DNA of 64,000 nucleotides, from NCBI GenBank assembly GCA_964351365.1, contig CAYGNP010000007.1, forward strand, positions 1 to 64,000, written 5' to 3'. Shown in pieces: positions 53,157-61,273 of the stretch. Origin of the DNA: UBA1672 sp964351365 (lineage in GTDB: Bacteria; Pseudomonadota; Alphaproteobacteria; Micavibrionales; Micavibrionaceae). The first letter of the stretch is position 1. Each line of letters starts with the position of its first letter. Under the pieces are notes generated by a model. The model was not told the DNA's origin. It saw only the letters and a program-made list of their open reading frames with translations, and made no database searches. A program made the position numbers and the translations under genes.

Positions 53157-56100
53157 ATGGCAATAGGAGTTGAAGCGTGGGAAGGTAGCACATCAGAGCA
53201 AGGTGGAAGAATTGCTGCCGAGGTTACGCAGGAGCAGCTTGAGAATGCTGCTTTAGGTCTTCAAGTTATTGGTGCGGCGCTCGGGGTTGCGTTGCCGCCC
53301 TCTGATGGGCCTGCCTATACGCCGGAGTTTGGCGCGGTCGTTTCCCAAGCTTACAGTGAATATTACAGTTTATTTATAAGTCCAGTCATTCTAAACAATT
53401 ACGTTGTGGCAAACACAACTGAAGCAGAGCGAAGGCCCTGGGAAGAGGGCAGCGCGCTACGAGACGCTTGGATTGAAGAAAATATTACACCTGAAAAGCT
53501 GGGTGCCTGGCTAGGAGCTAATCCTGGTAAAAGCCCTGAAGATTTTCTTATAGCATCCACGACCCAAGAGCAGCGAGCAAATTGGGATGCGGGTTTTAGT
53601 GATTGGCAAACAGTACATGTAACCCAAGATAAAGTTGGGGCTTGGGCGCAAGAGCATCCGTTAACGGATGAAGAAAATGCTTTTGTATTACAAAACATTA
53701 TATCTGATATGAGGGATAGGATTTTTGGAGTTGCAAGTTCTGTAGGGCTCGATCCAGAGTCTTTGCAGCGAGCTGGTATTGCTGTTCAAACGGTTAACGG
53801 GGAGCCTGTTATATCTGATCAGGATTTAGCTGAGTTAGTCGTAAATTTTGGACCTTATCATGAAATATCGCAGCGTGCTTATGAGCAAGTTACTGCTGCT
53901 GCTGCTCCGGCGGCTCCGGTTGAGCAGGTTGCTGCGGTTGATCCGGCAGCAACTGGTGTTGCCAGTGATGCCGCGTCTGCGGCGGTTGGTGCGACGCGGA
54001 CGGAGATGGTTTGGCCGGAGCAAGATCCAGAGATTACTGAACGCGTGATGCGCGTTGAAACAGCGCTGGCGCAAATTTCTGCTGCGGCGAAAGATGCTAA
54101 TCTTCCTGCGCCGGGTGCGGTTGATGGTCGTTTTGATGAGGCATCTTTTGCGACGTATGAGGCTGCGCTGGCGTTTTTGAAAGAGCAGACTAAGCTTGCT
54201 GGCGATTATCCTGATGCAGCATATTCACCGGAGTTCGGCGCCGCACTTGAGGGTCGCTTGCCGGCGATGCTTAATGTTCAAGCGATGATTTCTTCGGCAG
54301 AAGAGGCTGAAAAGTTGAGAGCGGCTGCGGCGAGTGTTCCCGGTCTTGTTGCTGATTTAAATTATTTACACGCAGCAAATGCACTCGTTGCGGTTGCGCA
54401 GGTTGAGCAGCAAGTTCAGGTTGCGCAAGCACCTGCGGCAACGGTTGTTCCTGGTGCGTCTTCCCAACCGGATGCGGCTACTCCGCCAGTTGATGTTGCT
54501 GCAACTCCTTCGGGTGATACTGCAGATGCTGCGGCGGGTGCTGCGTCTGCTGAGGCACCTGCTGCTGCGGCTGAAGAGGCTCCTGTTGCGCAGGGAGATA
54601 GTTCAACTGATATCAAGGCGGCGAGTTTTGTTGTTGAGCAGGTTTTGTATGGTCTGAATGATGTGATTGGCCAGTCGAGCCAGTTCGGTATGCTGGCTGA
54701 TGTTGTTGGTTCTGTTGTTACACCGCTGACAGAGGCGGAAGCTGCTGACATGGTTTTTGATGAGAAATCTCAGGATTTGACGGCAAAAGCGATTATGGCG
54801 CTGCGGATGCTGAATGGGGAGGAAAACCCCGATGGGTCTTATAATTCGACTGTGCGCGACACCTTGAAAATGGCGATTCTGACCAAGCCTGAATTCCAGA
54901 TGATCCGTGATAAGCTAGGGATCGAAACATATTCACCTGAGCAGGCGCAGGCGTTGTTGCAGCCCTTTGCCCTTGATGAGCCTGTTAAGCCCGCGGATAG
55001 TGCTGAAGAAGCAGAGAAAGTTGCGTATTTCACAGAAAAGCGCGAGTTTGATAGAAGAAAAGATTTGTTTGATAAGGAGCAGGCAAAAATTGCAAAACTT
55101 AATGTTTTGTTTGAGAGCCTTGATACTTTGCAGCGGAATAATATGCTTCTTGATGCGCAGCGTGCCAAGGAAACGAACAAGTTTAACTTGATGATGGATG
55201 CAGCCTCGACCATGCTTGATAAATGGTCGCCAGGCATGAAGGCTATGATCCAGGATTTCTTCACCAATAACCAGTTTGGTCAGATGTTTGGAAGCATATT
55301 GGCGATGTTTGGTATTAATGTTGGGCGTATTTGGGGTGAAAAAGACGATACTTCGGTTCTGGAGCGTGCTAAGCCTGTTGTTGAGGATAAATTTAACGAC
55401 CTGTATGCTAAAGCGCAGGAAGACCTTGGCGATGGAGCAACCCATCAGCAGGTGATGGCGAAACTCACAGAAAATGTTAATGGTCGGCTTGATGGCTGGC
55501 TGACAGAAAAAGCGATTAAACTCATCTTTAAAGATGAGGATGAAGGCAAAGTTAAGGAAGCAATTGCCCTTGCCCTTTCCGAGGCGTCTGCGACTGGAAA
55601 TCAGGCGGATGCTCAGTCTGTTTTTGTTGGGACGTTGATTGAGGCAGGAAAACAGTTCCAAGCCGGGCAGGATTTAAGCGTTGAGGCTATCCGTGCAGAA
55701 TTGGCGGAAATGGAGTCTGAAGTGCAGGGTCTTGTAAGAGAGTATCCTGAGCTTGGCCCTGATGGTGATCCTGCTTTACAGAATTTAGAGCAGCGCGGGG
55801 GTTTAAGGGCGCCGGATGGAACGCCCGTTTCTTTTGCTGGTGGACCTCTTGCTCCTGCTGCGGTTTTGGCTGATGCAGCTCCTGCTCCTGCTCCGGCTGC
55901 TGGTGCTGAGATTGAGAGTGCACCATTGGCTGCGCCGGGAGAGGCTGCTGTTACTGAGGAGCCTGCGCTTCGCTATGACCGCGATCCGAAGGATTATGAT
56001 GTCACCGTGCGTTATCCGAAGGGGCGTGTTGCGGCAATCGGTGAGGTTATGTTTAATAATTTTGACGCGCTTGGTCTTGATACGCTTGATAAAAAGCTGC

Positions 56101-57638
56101 TGCGTGAGGGTAGTGGGTATGATGATCGGATGACGCGTGCGTTTAATGGTCTGGTTGAGGAATTATATGTGCGTGCACAAATACAGACGCATCTAGATGG
56201 CGGGGGCACGTTTTCTACTCTCGATGTTGATGGCATTGATCACTCGTTTAACGGTCAGGAAGATCTTGACACTGTACTGAGTTACATGCGAGCGCGCGGT
56301 GTTGGGGAAGAGCAGATCAGCAAATTTGCCGAAAATGTCATGAGTCTGGATAAGGATATGCAATCTCCCGCGCTTAATGGTGGCGGTAATCAGCGCCTTA
56401 GTGTTTGGGATCATTCTGCTCTGCGGGATCAGATAAGCGTTGAGGTCACGCGCCGTATTGTTGAGCAAATGCAGCGTGAGTCTGCGCCTGCGCCTGCGCC
56501 GGTTGTACCGACCCTTGAAGGTAATTTGGCGCCAACAGTTCTCACATTGACGGCGACATTGGATGCGGCGCAGGATCTTCGCCCGTTCAAGCAGCCAACA
56601 GAGCAGTGCCGTCCCATGCCCGAGACGTTTAGTGAGCTGCGTGCTCTTAATGAGGATCAGGCAAAGCTGATTGCTGATCATTTTGCTAAAAATCGTCTTA
56701 TTCGGGATCAGGCCAGGGATGGTTTTGGAACGACTGCTCCAACCAGTAGGCAGATTATGGATTTAGTTATGAATCGTGCGCAGCTCGGCAAGAAGAACCA
56801 AATTTTCGCGATTTTGGAGCCAAGTAAGTTTGGCGTTACCATTCCGGGTGTTGATGTGATTGTTGCAACCCCCGACAGAGATGGCGGCTATGACTATCGT
56901 TATGTGAATTATGGTGAAGATGGTATTCGCCCGCTCTCGGAGCATAATGAGCATGATTTCAACGAGCCTTATGTACCCGGTCATACCCGTCTTGATGATC
57001 TTCTGGATGAGGCTCACCGTTCACCTGGTGGACGCATCCAGCAATCTGCGAATTTTGGTTACACAAATATCATGGCCATTACGAATACGAATAACCCTGA
57101 TGATCCGATACGGCCGATGAGTGCGCTGGCCGCTGTATATTATAACCTTAGAATTACACAGGATCATCAGAATGCGTATGTGAGCGGATATGCCGAGCGT
57201 CGGGTTGCTCGTCAGGACGCCGAGGCCGAGGCTATTGCGCGTCATCCGAGTCAGGGGGCCTATGCGGTTGATGAGGCGTGCCGGGTTATTAGCGGGCCTT
57301 TCCGGGTTGCGTCGGAGCCGGCGACGGAGTGGCGCCATCCTTACACTATCACTCAGGGTCTTCATGAGGCTCTCGGTATTCCAAATGGTGGGCATGCTGG
57401 CCCTCTTACAGCCCTTACGGCGCAAATTGATCAGATTGGTGAAATGCTAGGATTACAACGTGGTTACGACCCAGGATTTGATGGCAAAAACTGGCCGCAG
57501 ACAGGCCCGCAGGGTTTGGTTGAGCAGAATGCCAGAGATATGGGGCTTGAAGGTGATGGATCCATGCCGCCTGCATATAGTCATGATCGACGTGGGCCGG
57601 TTACGAGTTCACCCAGTTATGGTGATCGCGGAAATTAA
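53157..57638 (+). CDS. 1,493-residue Ala/Pro-linked multidomain protein of unknown function
   Basis: I do not recognise this protein. It has no signal peptide and no clear membrane helix, so it would be cytoplasmic or exported by a specialised system. Five regions are separated by low-complexity Ala/Pro/Val linkers: 1-243, 282-415, 485-895, 940-1107 and 1118-1493, with linkers at about 244-281, 416-484, 896-938 and 1108-1118. A coiled-coil-like stretch occupies about 626-690. A short motif recurs, Y-T-P-E-F-G-A at 53 and Y-S-P-E-F-G-A at 356, and nearby segments (VDGRFDEASFATYEAALAFL; PDGSYNSTVRDTLKMAI) recall peptidoglycan-binding-like repeats, weakly. Only two Cys residues were seen. The stop overlaps tag (TTAA), and dotA lies 3.6 kb downstream, suggesting a secreted or effector-type protein; this is inference. 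Confidence 0.75.
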   Translation: MAIGVEAWEGSTSEQGGRIAAEVTQEQLENAALGLQVIGAALGVALPPSDGPAYTPEFGAVVSQAYSEYYSLFISPVILNNYVVANTTEAERRPWEEGSALRDAWIEENITPEKLGAWLGANPGKSPEDFLIASTTQEQRANWDAGFSDWQTVHVTQDKVGAWAQEHPLTDEENAFVLQNIISDMRDRIFGVASSVGLDPESLQRAGIAVQTVNGEPVISDQDLAELVVNFGPYHEISQRAYEQVTAAAAPAAPVEQVAAVDPAATGVASDAASAAVGATRTEMVWPEQDPEITERVMRVETALAQISAAAKDANLPAPGAVDGRFDEASFATYEAALAFLKEQTKLAGDYPDAAYSPEFGAALEGRLPAMLNVQAMISSAEEAEKLRAAAASVPGLVADLNYLHAANALVAVAQVEQQVQVAQAPAATVVPGASSQPDAATPPVDVAATPSGDTADAAAGAASAEAPAAAAEEAPVAQGDSSTDIKAASFVVEQVLYGLNDVIGQSSQFGMLADVVGSVVTPLTEAEAADMVFDEKSQDLTAKAIMALRMLNGEENPDGSYNSTVRDTLKMAILTKPEFQMIRDKLGIETYSPEQAQALLQPFALDEPVKPADSAEEAEKVAYFTEKREFDRRKDLFDKEQAKIAKLNVLFESLDTLQRNNMLLDAQRAKETNKFNLMMDAASTMLDKWSPGMKAMIQDFFTNNQFGQMFGSILAMFGINVGRIWGEKDDTSVLERAKPVVEDKFNDLYAKAQEDLGDGATHQQVMAKLTENVNGRLDGWLTEKAIKLIFKDEDEGKVKEAIALALSEASATGNQADAQSVFVGTLIEAGKQFQAGQDLSVEAIRAELAEMESEVQGLVREYPELGPDGDPALQNLEQRGGLRAPDGTPVSFAGGPLAPAAVLADAAPAPAPAAGAEIESAPLAAPGEAAVTEEPALRYDRDPKDYDVTVRYPKGRVAAIGEVMFNNFDALGLDTLDKKLLREGSGYDDRMTRAFNGLVEELYVRAQIQTHLDGGGTFSTLDVDGIDHSFNGQEDLDTVLSYMRARGVGEEQISKFAENVMSLDKDMQSPALNGGGNQRLSVWDHSALRDQISVEVTRRIVEQMQRESAPAPAPVVPTLEGNLAPTVLTLTATLDAAQDLRPFKQPTEQCRPMPETFSELRALNEDQAKLIADHFAKNRLIRDQARDGFGTTAPTSRQIMDLVMNRAQLGKKNQIFAILEPSKFGVTIPGVDVIVATPDRDGGYDYRYVNYGEDGIRPLSEHNEHDFNEPYVPGHTRLDDLLDEAHRSPGGRIQQSANFGYTNIMAITNTNNPDDPIRPMSALAAVYYNLRITQDHQNAYVSGYAERRVARQDAEAEAIARHPSQGAYAVDEACRVISGPFRVASEPATEWRHPYTITQGLHEALGIPNGGHAGPLTALTAQIDQIGEMLGLQRGYDPGFDGKNWPQTGPQGLVEQNARDMGLEGDGSMPPAYSHDRRGPVTSSPSYGDRGN

Positions 57639-58222
57639 CTGCTCTTTGTGAAATCACACCCTATTATATGATCATTGACCATGCCCATGGCCTGCATGAA
57701 GGCGTAACATGTTGTGGGGCCAACGAATGTCCAGCCGCGTTTCTTTAAGTCTTTTGACAGGGCCTGGGAGTGTTCCGTGATGGCGGGTATGTGCGTACGT
57801 GTTTTGGGTTGCGTGTGGTTTTCGGGTTTAAAAGACCAAAAATAATCACTGAGTGAGGGGAATTCTTTTTTCAATTCTATGGCTTTTTTTGCGTTGTTTA
57901 TGGTGGCCTCGATCTTGCCGCGGTGGCGGATGATGCCGGGGTCAAGCAGGAGCCTCTCAACGTCGTTTTCTGTGTAGAGGGAGATTTTTTTAAAATCGAA
58001 TCCGTCGAAATTCTTGCGGAAATTTTCGCGCTTGCGCAGGACGGTAATCCAGCTCAAACCTGACTGAAACCCCTCGAGACAGAGTTTTTCGAACAGGCGG
58101 ATATCATTATATACGGGACGTCCCCATTCGTTATCATGATAGTGTACGTATAGGGAATCTTCCCCGCACCAGAAGCAGCGTTTTTTACCGTCTTGTCCGA
58201 TGATTAGGGATGTATTTTGCAT
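57635..58222 (-). CDS. tag: DNA-3-methyladenine glycosylase I
   Basis: Tag removes 3-methyladenine from alkylated DNA. The 195-residue protein has the zinc-binding RCFWCG...YHDNEWGRPVYND start, ESLCLEGFQSGLSWITVL-type core (here KLCLEGFQSGLSWITVLRKRENF), IIRHRGKIEATINNAK and the C-terminal GPTTCYAFMQAMGMVNDH and IIGC with the remaining zinc ligands. Length is normal. Its stop codon shares TTAA (57635-57638) with the large protein gene; its start is 24 bases from the divergent DUF3137 gene. Confidence 0.95.
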   Translation of the reverse strand: MQNTSLIIGQDGKKRCFWCGEDSLYVHYHDNEWGRPVYNDIRLFEKLCLEGFQSGLSWITVLRKRENFRKNFDGFDFKKISLYTENDVERLLLDPGIIRHRGKIEATINNAKKAIELKKEFPSLSDYFWSFKPENHTQPKTRTHIPAITEHSQALSKDLKKRGWTFVGPTTCYAFMQAMGMVNDHIIGCDFTKSS

Positions 58223-58246
58223 GAAAAATCCGATACAGTTTATGTC

Positions 58247-59305
58247 ATGTTTGGCGCTATACTAAATCATTTCCAAAAAAGTAAAAGACGTGAAATACCG
58301 GAGCTGCGGGATGTGCGCGGCGGCGATGATCTGGCGTTTCTGGAGCGGAGCAAGGAGGCTTTGGCGGCGCTGGAGGTTATCCGGCTTGAGAAGCTGGCGG
58401 TGTATCAATGGCGCAAGAGGCTCGCTGTTCCGGTTGCGGTGGTTTTGGGCCCTGTTTTGGTTTTTATTGATTACTGGCTCTTATTTTTGGTTCGCACTGC
58501 TAATGATGAGGGCGAAGCGGGGATAACGGTTGTTGTGATGGGCGCGCTTTATGCTTGGGTCACGCACCCAAAGCGGCAATATGCAAAGGCGTATAAGCAA
58601 GAGATTTTGCCCAAAATCGCGCAATTGTTCGGGGATTTTGTTTATGACATCAAGGGGCAGATCGATGTTGCGAAGATGCGCCTGTCCAAGGTTTTGCCGC
58701 GGCATGACCGGTACCGCTCGGAAGATTATTTTCAAGGCACATATAAAGGTGTGGGGATTGAGTTTTCAGAAATTCATTTGCAGACCAAACATAGGGACTC
58801 CAAAGGGCGCACGTCTTATAGGACTGTGTTTAAGGGGCTAGCGATTTTACTGGATATGCGCACTAAGAAATTCTACGGCCATACCACGTTGGAGCGGGAC
58901 AGGGGTAAGATTACCGAGTGGTTTAAGGAGAAAACCAGCGGCATGAAGCGGGCTAACCTTGTTGATCCTGAGTTTGAGGGGTTGTTTGATGTGTATACGA
59001 ATGATCAGGTTGAGGCGCGGTATCTGATTGATCCGGTTATGATTGAGCGGATTAAGGGCTTGCAGGAGCATTATAACGGGCAGAGCATTACGGCGGCGTT
59101 TTACGAGAATAAGATGCTGGTGCTGATTCAGAGCTCTTATAATTATTTCGAGCCTGCGGATATTTCTGTTCCGGCGATGGACCCGGCCTCAATCCTGAAT
59201 ATGAAGCGGGAAATCGGGGAGATTCTCTCGCTGATTGACCGGTTATCACTTTATGACCCAAAGGCGGTGCATAATGGGGCCGAAAGAGACGCAAATGCGT
59301 CTTAG
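58247..59305 (+). CDS. DUF3137 membrane protein
   Basis: DUF3137 proteins are of unknown function. The 352-residue protein has a soluble N-terminal helix region (REIPELRDVRGGDDLAFLE), two adjacent membrane helices (about residues 70-90 and 97-113), then a long cytosolic domain with the family pattern DYFQGTYKGVGIEFSEIHLQ and VFKGLAILLDMRTKKFYGHT, and a C-terminal EHYNGQSITAAFYENKMLV segment. ATG 58247 is preferred over a TTG at 58217 that overlaps the tag start. It is followed by ettA after 135 bases. Confidence 0.85.
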   Translation: MFGAILNHFQKSKRREIPELRDVRGGDDLAFLERSKEALAALEVIRLEKLAVYQWRKRLAVPVAVVLGPVLVFIDYWLLFLVRTANDEGEAGITVVVMGALYAWVTHPKRQYAKAYKQEILPKIAQLFGDFVYDIKGQIDVAKMRLSKVLPRHDRYRSEDYFQGTYKGVGIEFSEIHLQTKHRDSKGRTSYRTVFKGLAILLDMRTKKFYGHTTLERDRGKITEWFKEKTSGMKRANLVDPEFEGLFDVYTNDQVEARYLIDPVMIERIKGLQEHYNGQSITAAFYENKMLVLIQSSYNYFEPADISVPAMDPASILNMKREIGEILSLIDRLSLYDPKAVHNGAERDANAS

Positions 59306-59440
59306 AAGGGTCGGTAATATGCGCTACTTCGAGCATTATATTCTGCACTTGTGTTAGTGTGTATCTCTGTGCGGGCTTGACGTTTTACGGTTTTTGTTTC
59401 ACAAAAGGAACATCTCATTTTTAAGGAAGACGTGCACGCA

Positions 59441-61120
59441 ATGGCATCTTATCAGTATGTATATGTTATGAACGGCCTGACCAAGGCCTATGGGAACGGC
59501 AAGAAGGTTCTTGAGAATGTGACCTTGAGCTTTTTCCCGGGGGCAAAGATTGGTGTATTGGGGCCAAATGGCGCAGGTAAGTCAACGCTCCTGCGTATTA
59601 TGGCGGGGCGCGATAAGGATTTTCTGGGTGAGGCATGGGCGGCGGAAGGGGCGCGCGTTGGTTATCTTGAGCAAGAGCCAAAGCTTGATGAGAGCAAAAC
59701 GGTTGGTGAGAATGTCATGGAGGCTTTGGCAGATATCAAGGCGATGGTTGATCGGTTTAACGCGATTGGTATGGAGATGGCTGAGGAGGGCGCGGATTTT
59801 GATGCGTTGTCTGAAGAGATGGGTGATTTGCAGGAAAAAATCGATGTTGTTGATGGGTGGGAGCTCGACCGGACGATTGAGATTGCGATGGAGGCTTTGC
59901 GGTGCCCGCCTGCCGATTTGCCGGTGACGAATCTTTCCGGGGGGGAGCGGCGGCGCGTTGCGCTGTGCCGGTTGCTGCTGGAGAAGCCGGATTTGCTTTT
60001 GCTTGATGAGCCGACCAACCATCTGGACGCGGAGAGCGTGGCATGGTTGCAGCGGTTTTTAAGCGAGTATAAGGGCGCAGTCGTGATGGTGACGCATGAC
60101 CGGTATTTTCTTGATCATGTTACGGGCTGGATTCTGGAGGTTGATCGGGGGCGCGGCATTCCCTATGAGGGGAATTATTCTGCCTATCTGCAGGCTAAGT
60201 CCAAGCGCATGCAACAGGAAGAGCGTGAGGAAAATGCGCGCCAGAAGACGCTTGCGCGGGAGATGGAATGGATGGGCAAGAGCCCGTCTGCCCGGCGCAC
60301 CAAATCCAAGGCGCGGATTAATGCGTATGAGGAGCTGTTGGCGGAGAGCCAGAAATCGGATATGCGCGATGCACAGATTGTTATTCCAAGCCCGCCGCGG
60401 CTTGGGGATCTGGTTATTGAGGCGGATAATATCCGCAAAGGTTTTGGTGATAAATTACTTATTGACGGGCTATCCTTTAGCCTGCCACCGGGGGGAATTG
60501 TCGGTGTTATTGGGCCGAACGGCGCCGGTAAATCAACGTTATTCAAGATGATTACAGGCAAGGAGGCACCCGATTCGGGGACATTCCGCGTGGGTGATAC
60601 GGTGAAGCTTGGTTATGTTGATCAAAGCCGAGACACACTCAAGGGCGATAATAATGTCTGGGAGGAAATCTCTGGCGGGACGGATATTATCAAGCTGGGT
60701 AAGGTTGAGATGCAAAGCCGTGCCTACGTGTCGGCGTTTAATTTCCGCGGGCCGGATCAGCAGAAAAAGGTCGCAGATTTATCGGGTGGGCAGCGTAACC
60801 GGGTGCATCTGGCAAAGATGCTCCGAAATGAAGCGAATGTGATCCTGTTGGATGAACCGACCAATGATCTGGATACGGAGACTTTGGCCGCTCTGGAAGA
60901 GGCTTTGGAGCGCTTTCCAGGGTGCGCCGTTGTGATCTCCCATGACCGCTGGTTCTTAGATCGGTTGGCAACACATATTCTGGCGTTTGAAGGCGATTCG
61001 CAGGTGGTCTGGTTTGAGGGTAATTATCAGGATTATGAGGCGGATTACCGCAAGCGTATGGGGCATGATGCGGATACGCCCAAACGTATAAAATACAAGC
61101 CTTTGCGCAAGGCAGGGTAG
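59441..61120 (+). CDS. ettA: energy-dependent translational throttle protein EttA
   Basis: EttA is an ABC-F protein that binds the ribosomal E site and tunes early elongation to the ATP/ADP ratio. The 559-residue protein has two ATPase domains: Walker A GPNGAGKST (about residues 41 and 357), signatures LSGGERRRVALCRLLLEKP and LSGGQRNRVHLAKMLRNEA, Walker B LLLLDEPTNHLD and VILLDEPTNDLD, and the family start SLSFFPGAKIGVLGPNGAGKS. The linker with the arm (RTKSKARINAYEELLAESQ) fits EttA. No membrane segment. An in-frame GTG three codons upstream is possible; GGAAGA lies before both. Confidence 0.95.
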   Translation: MASYQYVYVMNGLTKAYGNGKKVLENVTLSFFPGAKIGVLGPNGAGKSTLLRIMAGRDKDFLGEAWAAEGARVGYLEQEPKLDESKTVGENVMEALADIKAMVDRFNAIGMEMAEEGADFDALSEEMGDLQEKIDVVDGWELDRTIEIAMEALRCPPADLPVTNLSGGERRRVALCRLLLEKPDLLLLDEPTNHLDAESVAWLQRFLSEYKGAVVMVTHDRYFLDHVTGWILEVDRGRGIPYEGNYSAYLQAKSKRMQQEEREENARQKTLAREMEWMGKSPSARRTKSKARINAYEELLAESQKSDMRDAQIVIPSPPRLGDLVIEADNIRKGFGDKLLIDGLSFSLPPGGIVGVIGPNGAGKSTLFKMITGKEAPDSGTFRVGDTVKLGYVDQSRDTLKGDNNVWEEISGGTDIIKLGKVEMQSRAYVSAFNFRGPDQQKKVADLSGGQRNRVHLAKMLRNEANVILLDEPTNDLDTETLAALEEALERFPGCAVVISHDRWFLDRLATHILAFEGDSQVVWFEGNYQDYEADYRKRMGHDADTPKRIKYKPLRKAG

Positions 61121-61273
61121 TTTAAATTCATGTGTTTTATAAGTTTCTCATAGGAAAATATATTAACAATGACATAAAACTCGCATTTATTTTACAAATG
61201 ATGCTAATATGTGGTGTAATTGTATTAAAAGCTGCTTTATTTGGAGATGAGTAGTTTTTAGTGGCTTCATTGA

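Noticed and set aside
54933..55661. 242-residue open frame opposite the large protein gene
   Set aside because: The forward frame is continuous through the whole region with sensible domain pattern; the reverse frame has no recognisable feature.
59285..59306. GACGCA/TGCGTC inverted repeat at the end of the DUF3137 gene as terminator
   Set aside because: The loop is only two bases, it lies in coding sequence and no T-run follows.
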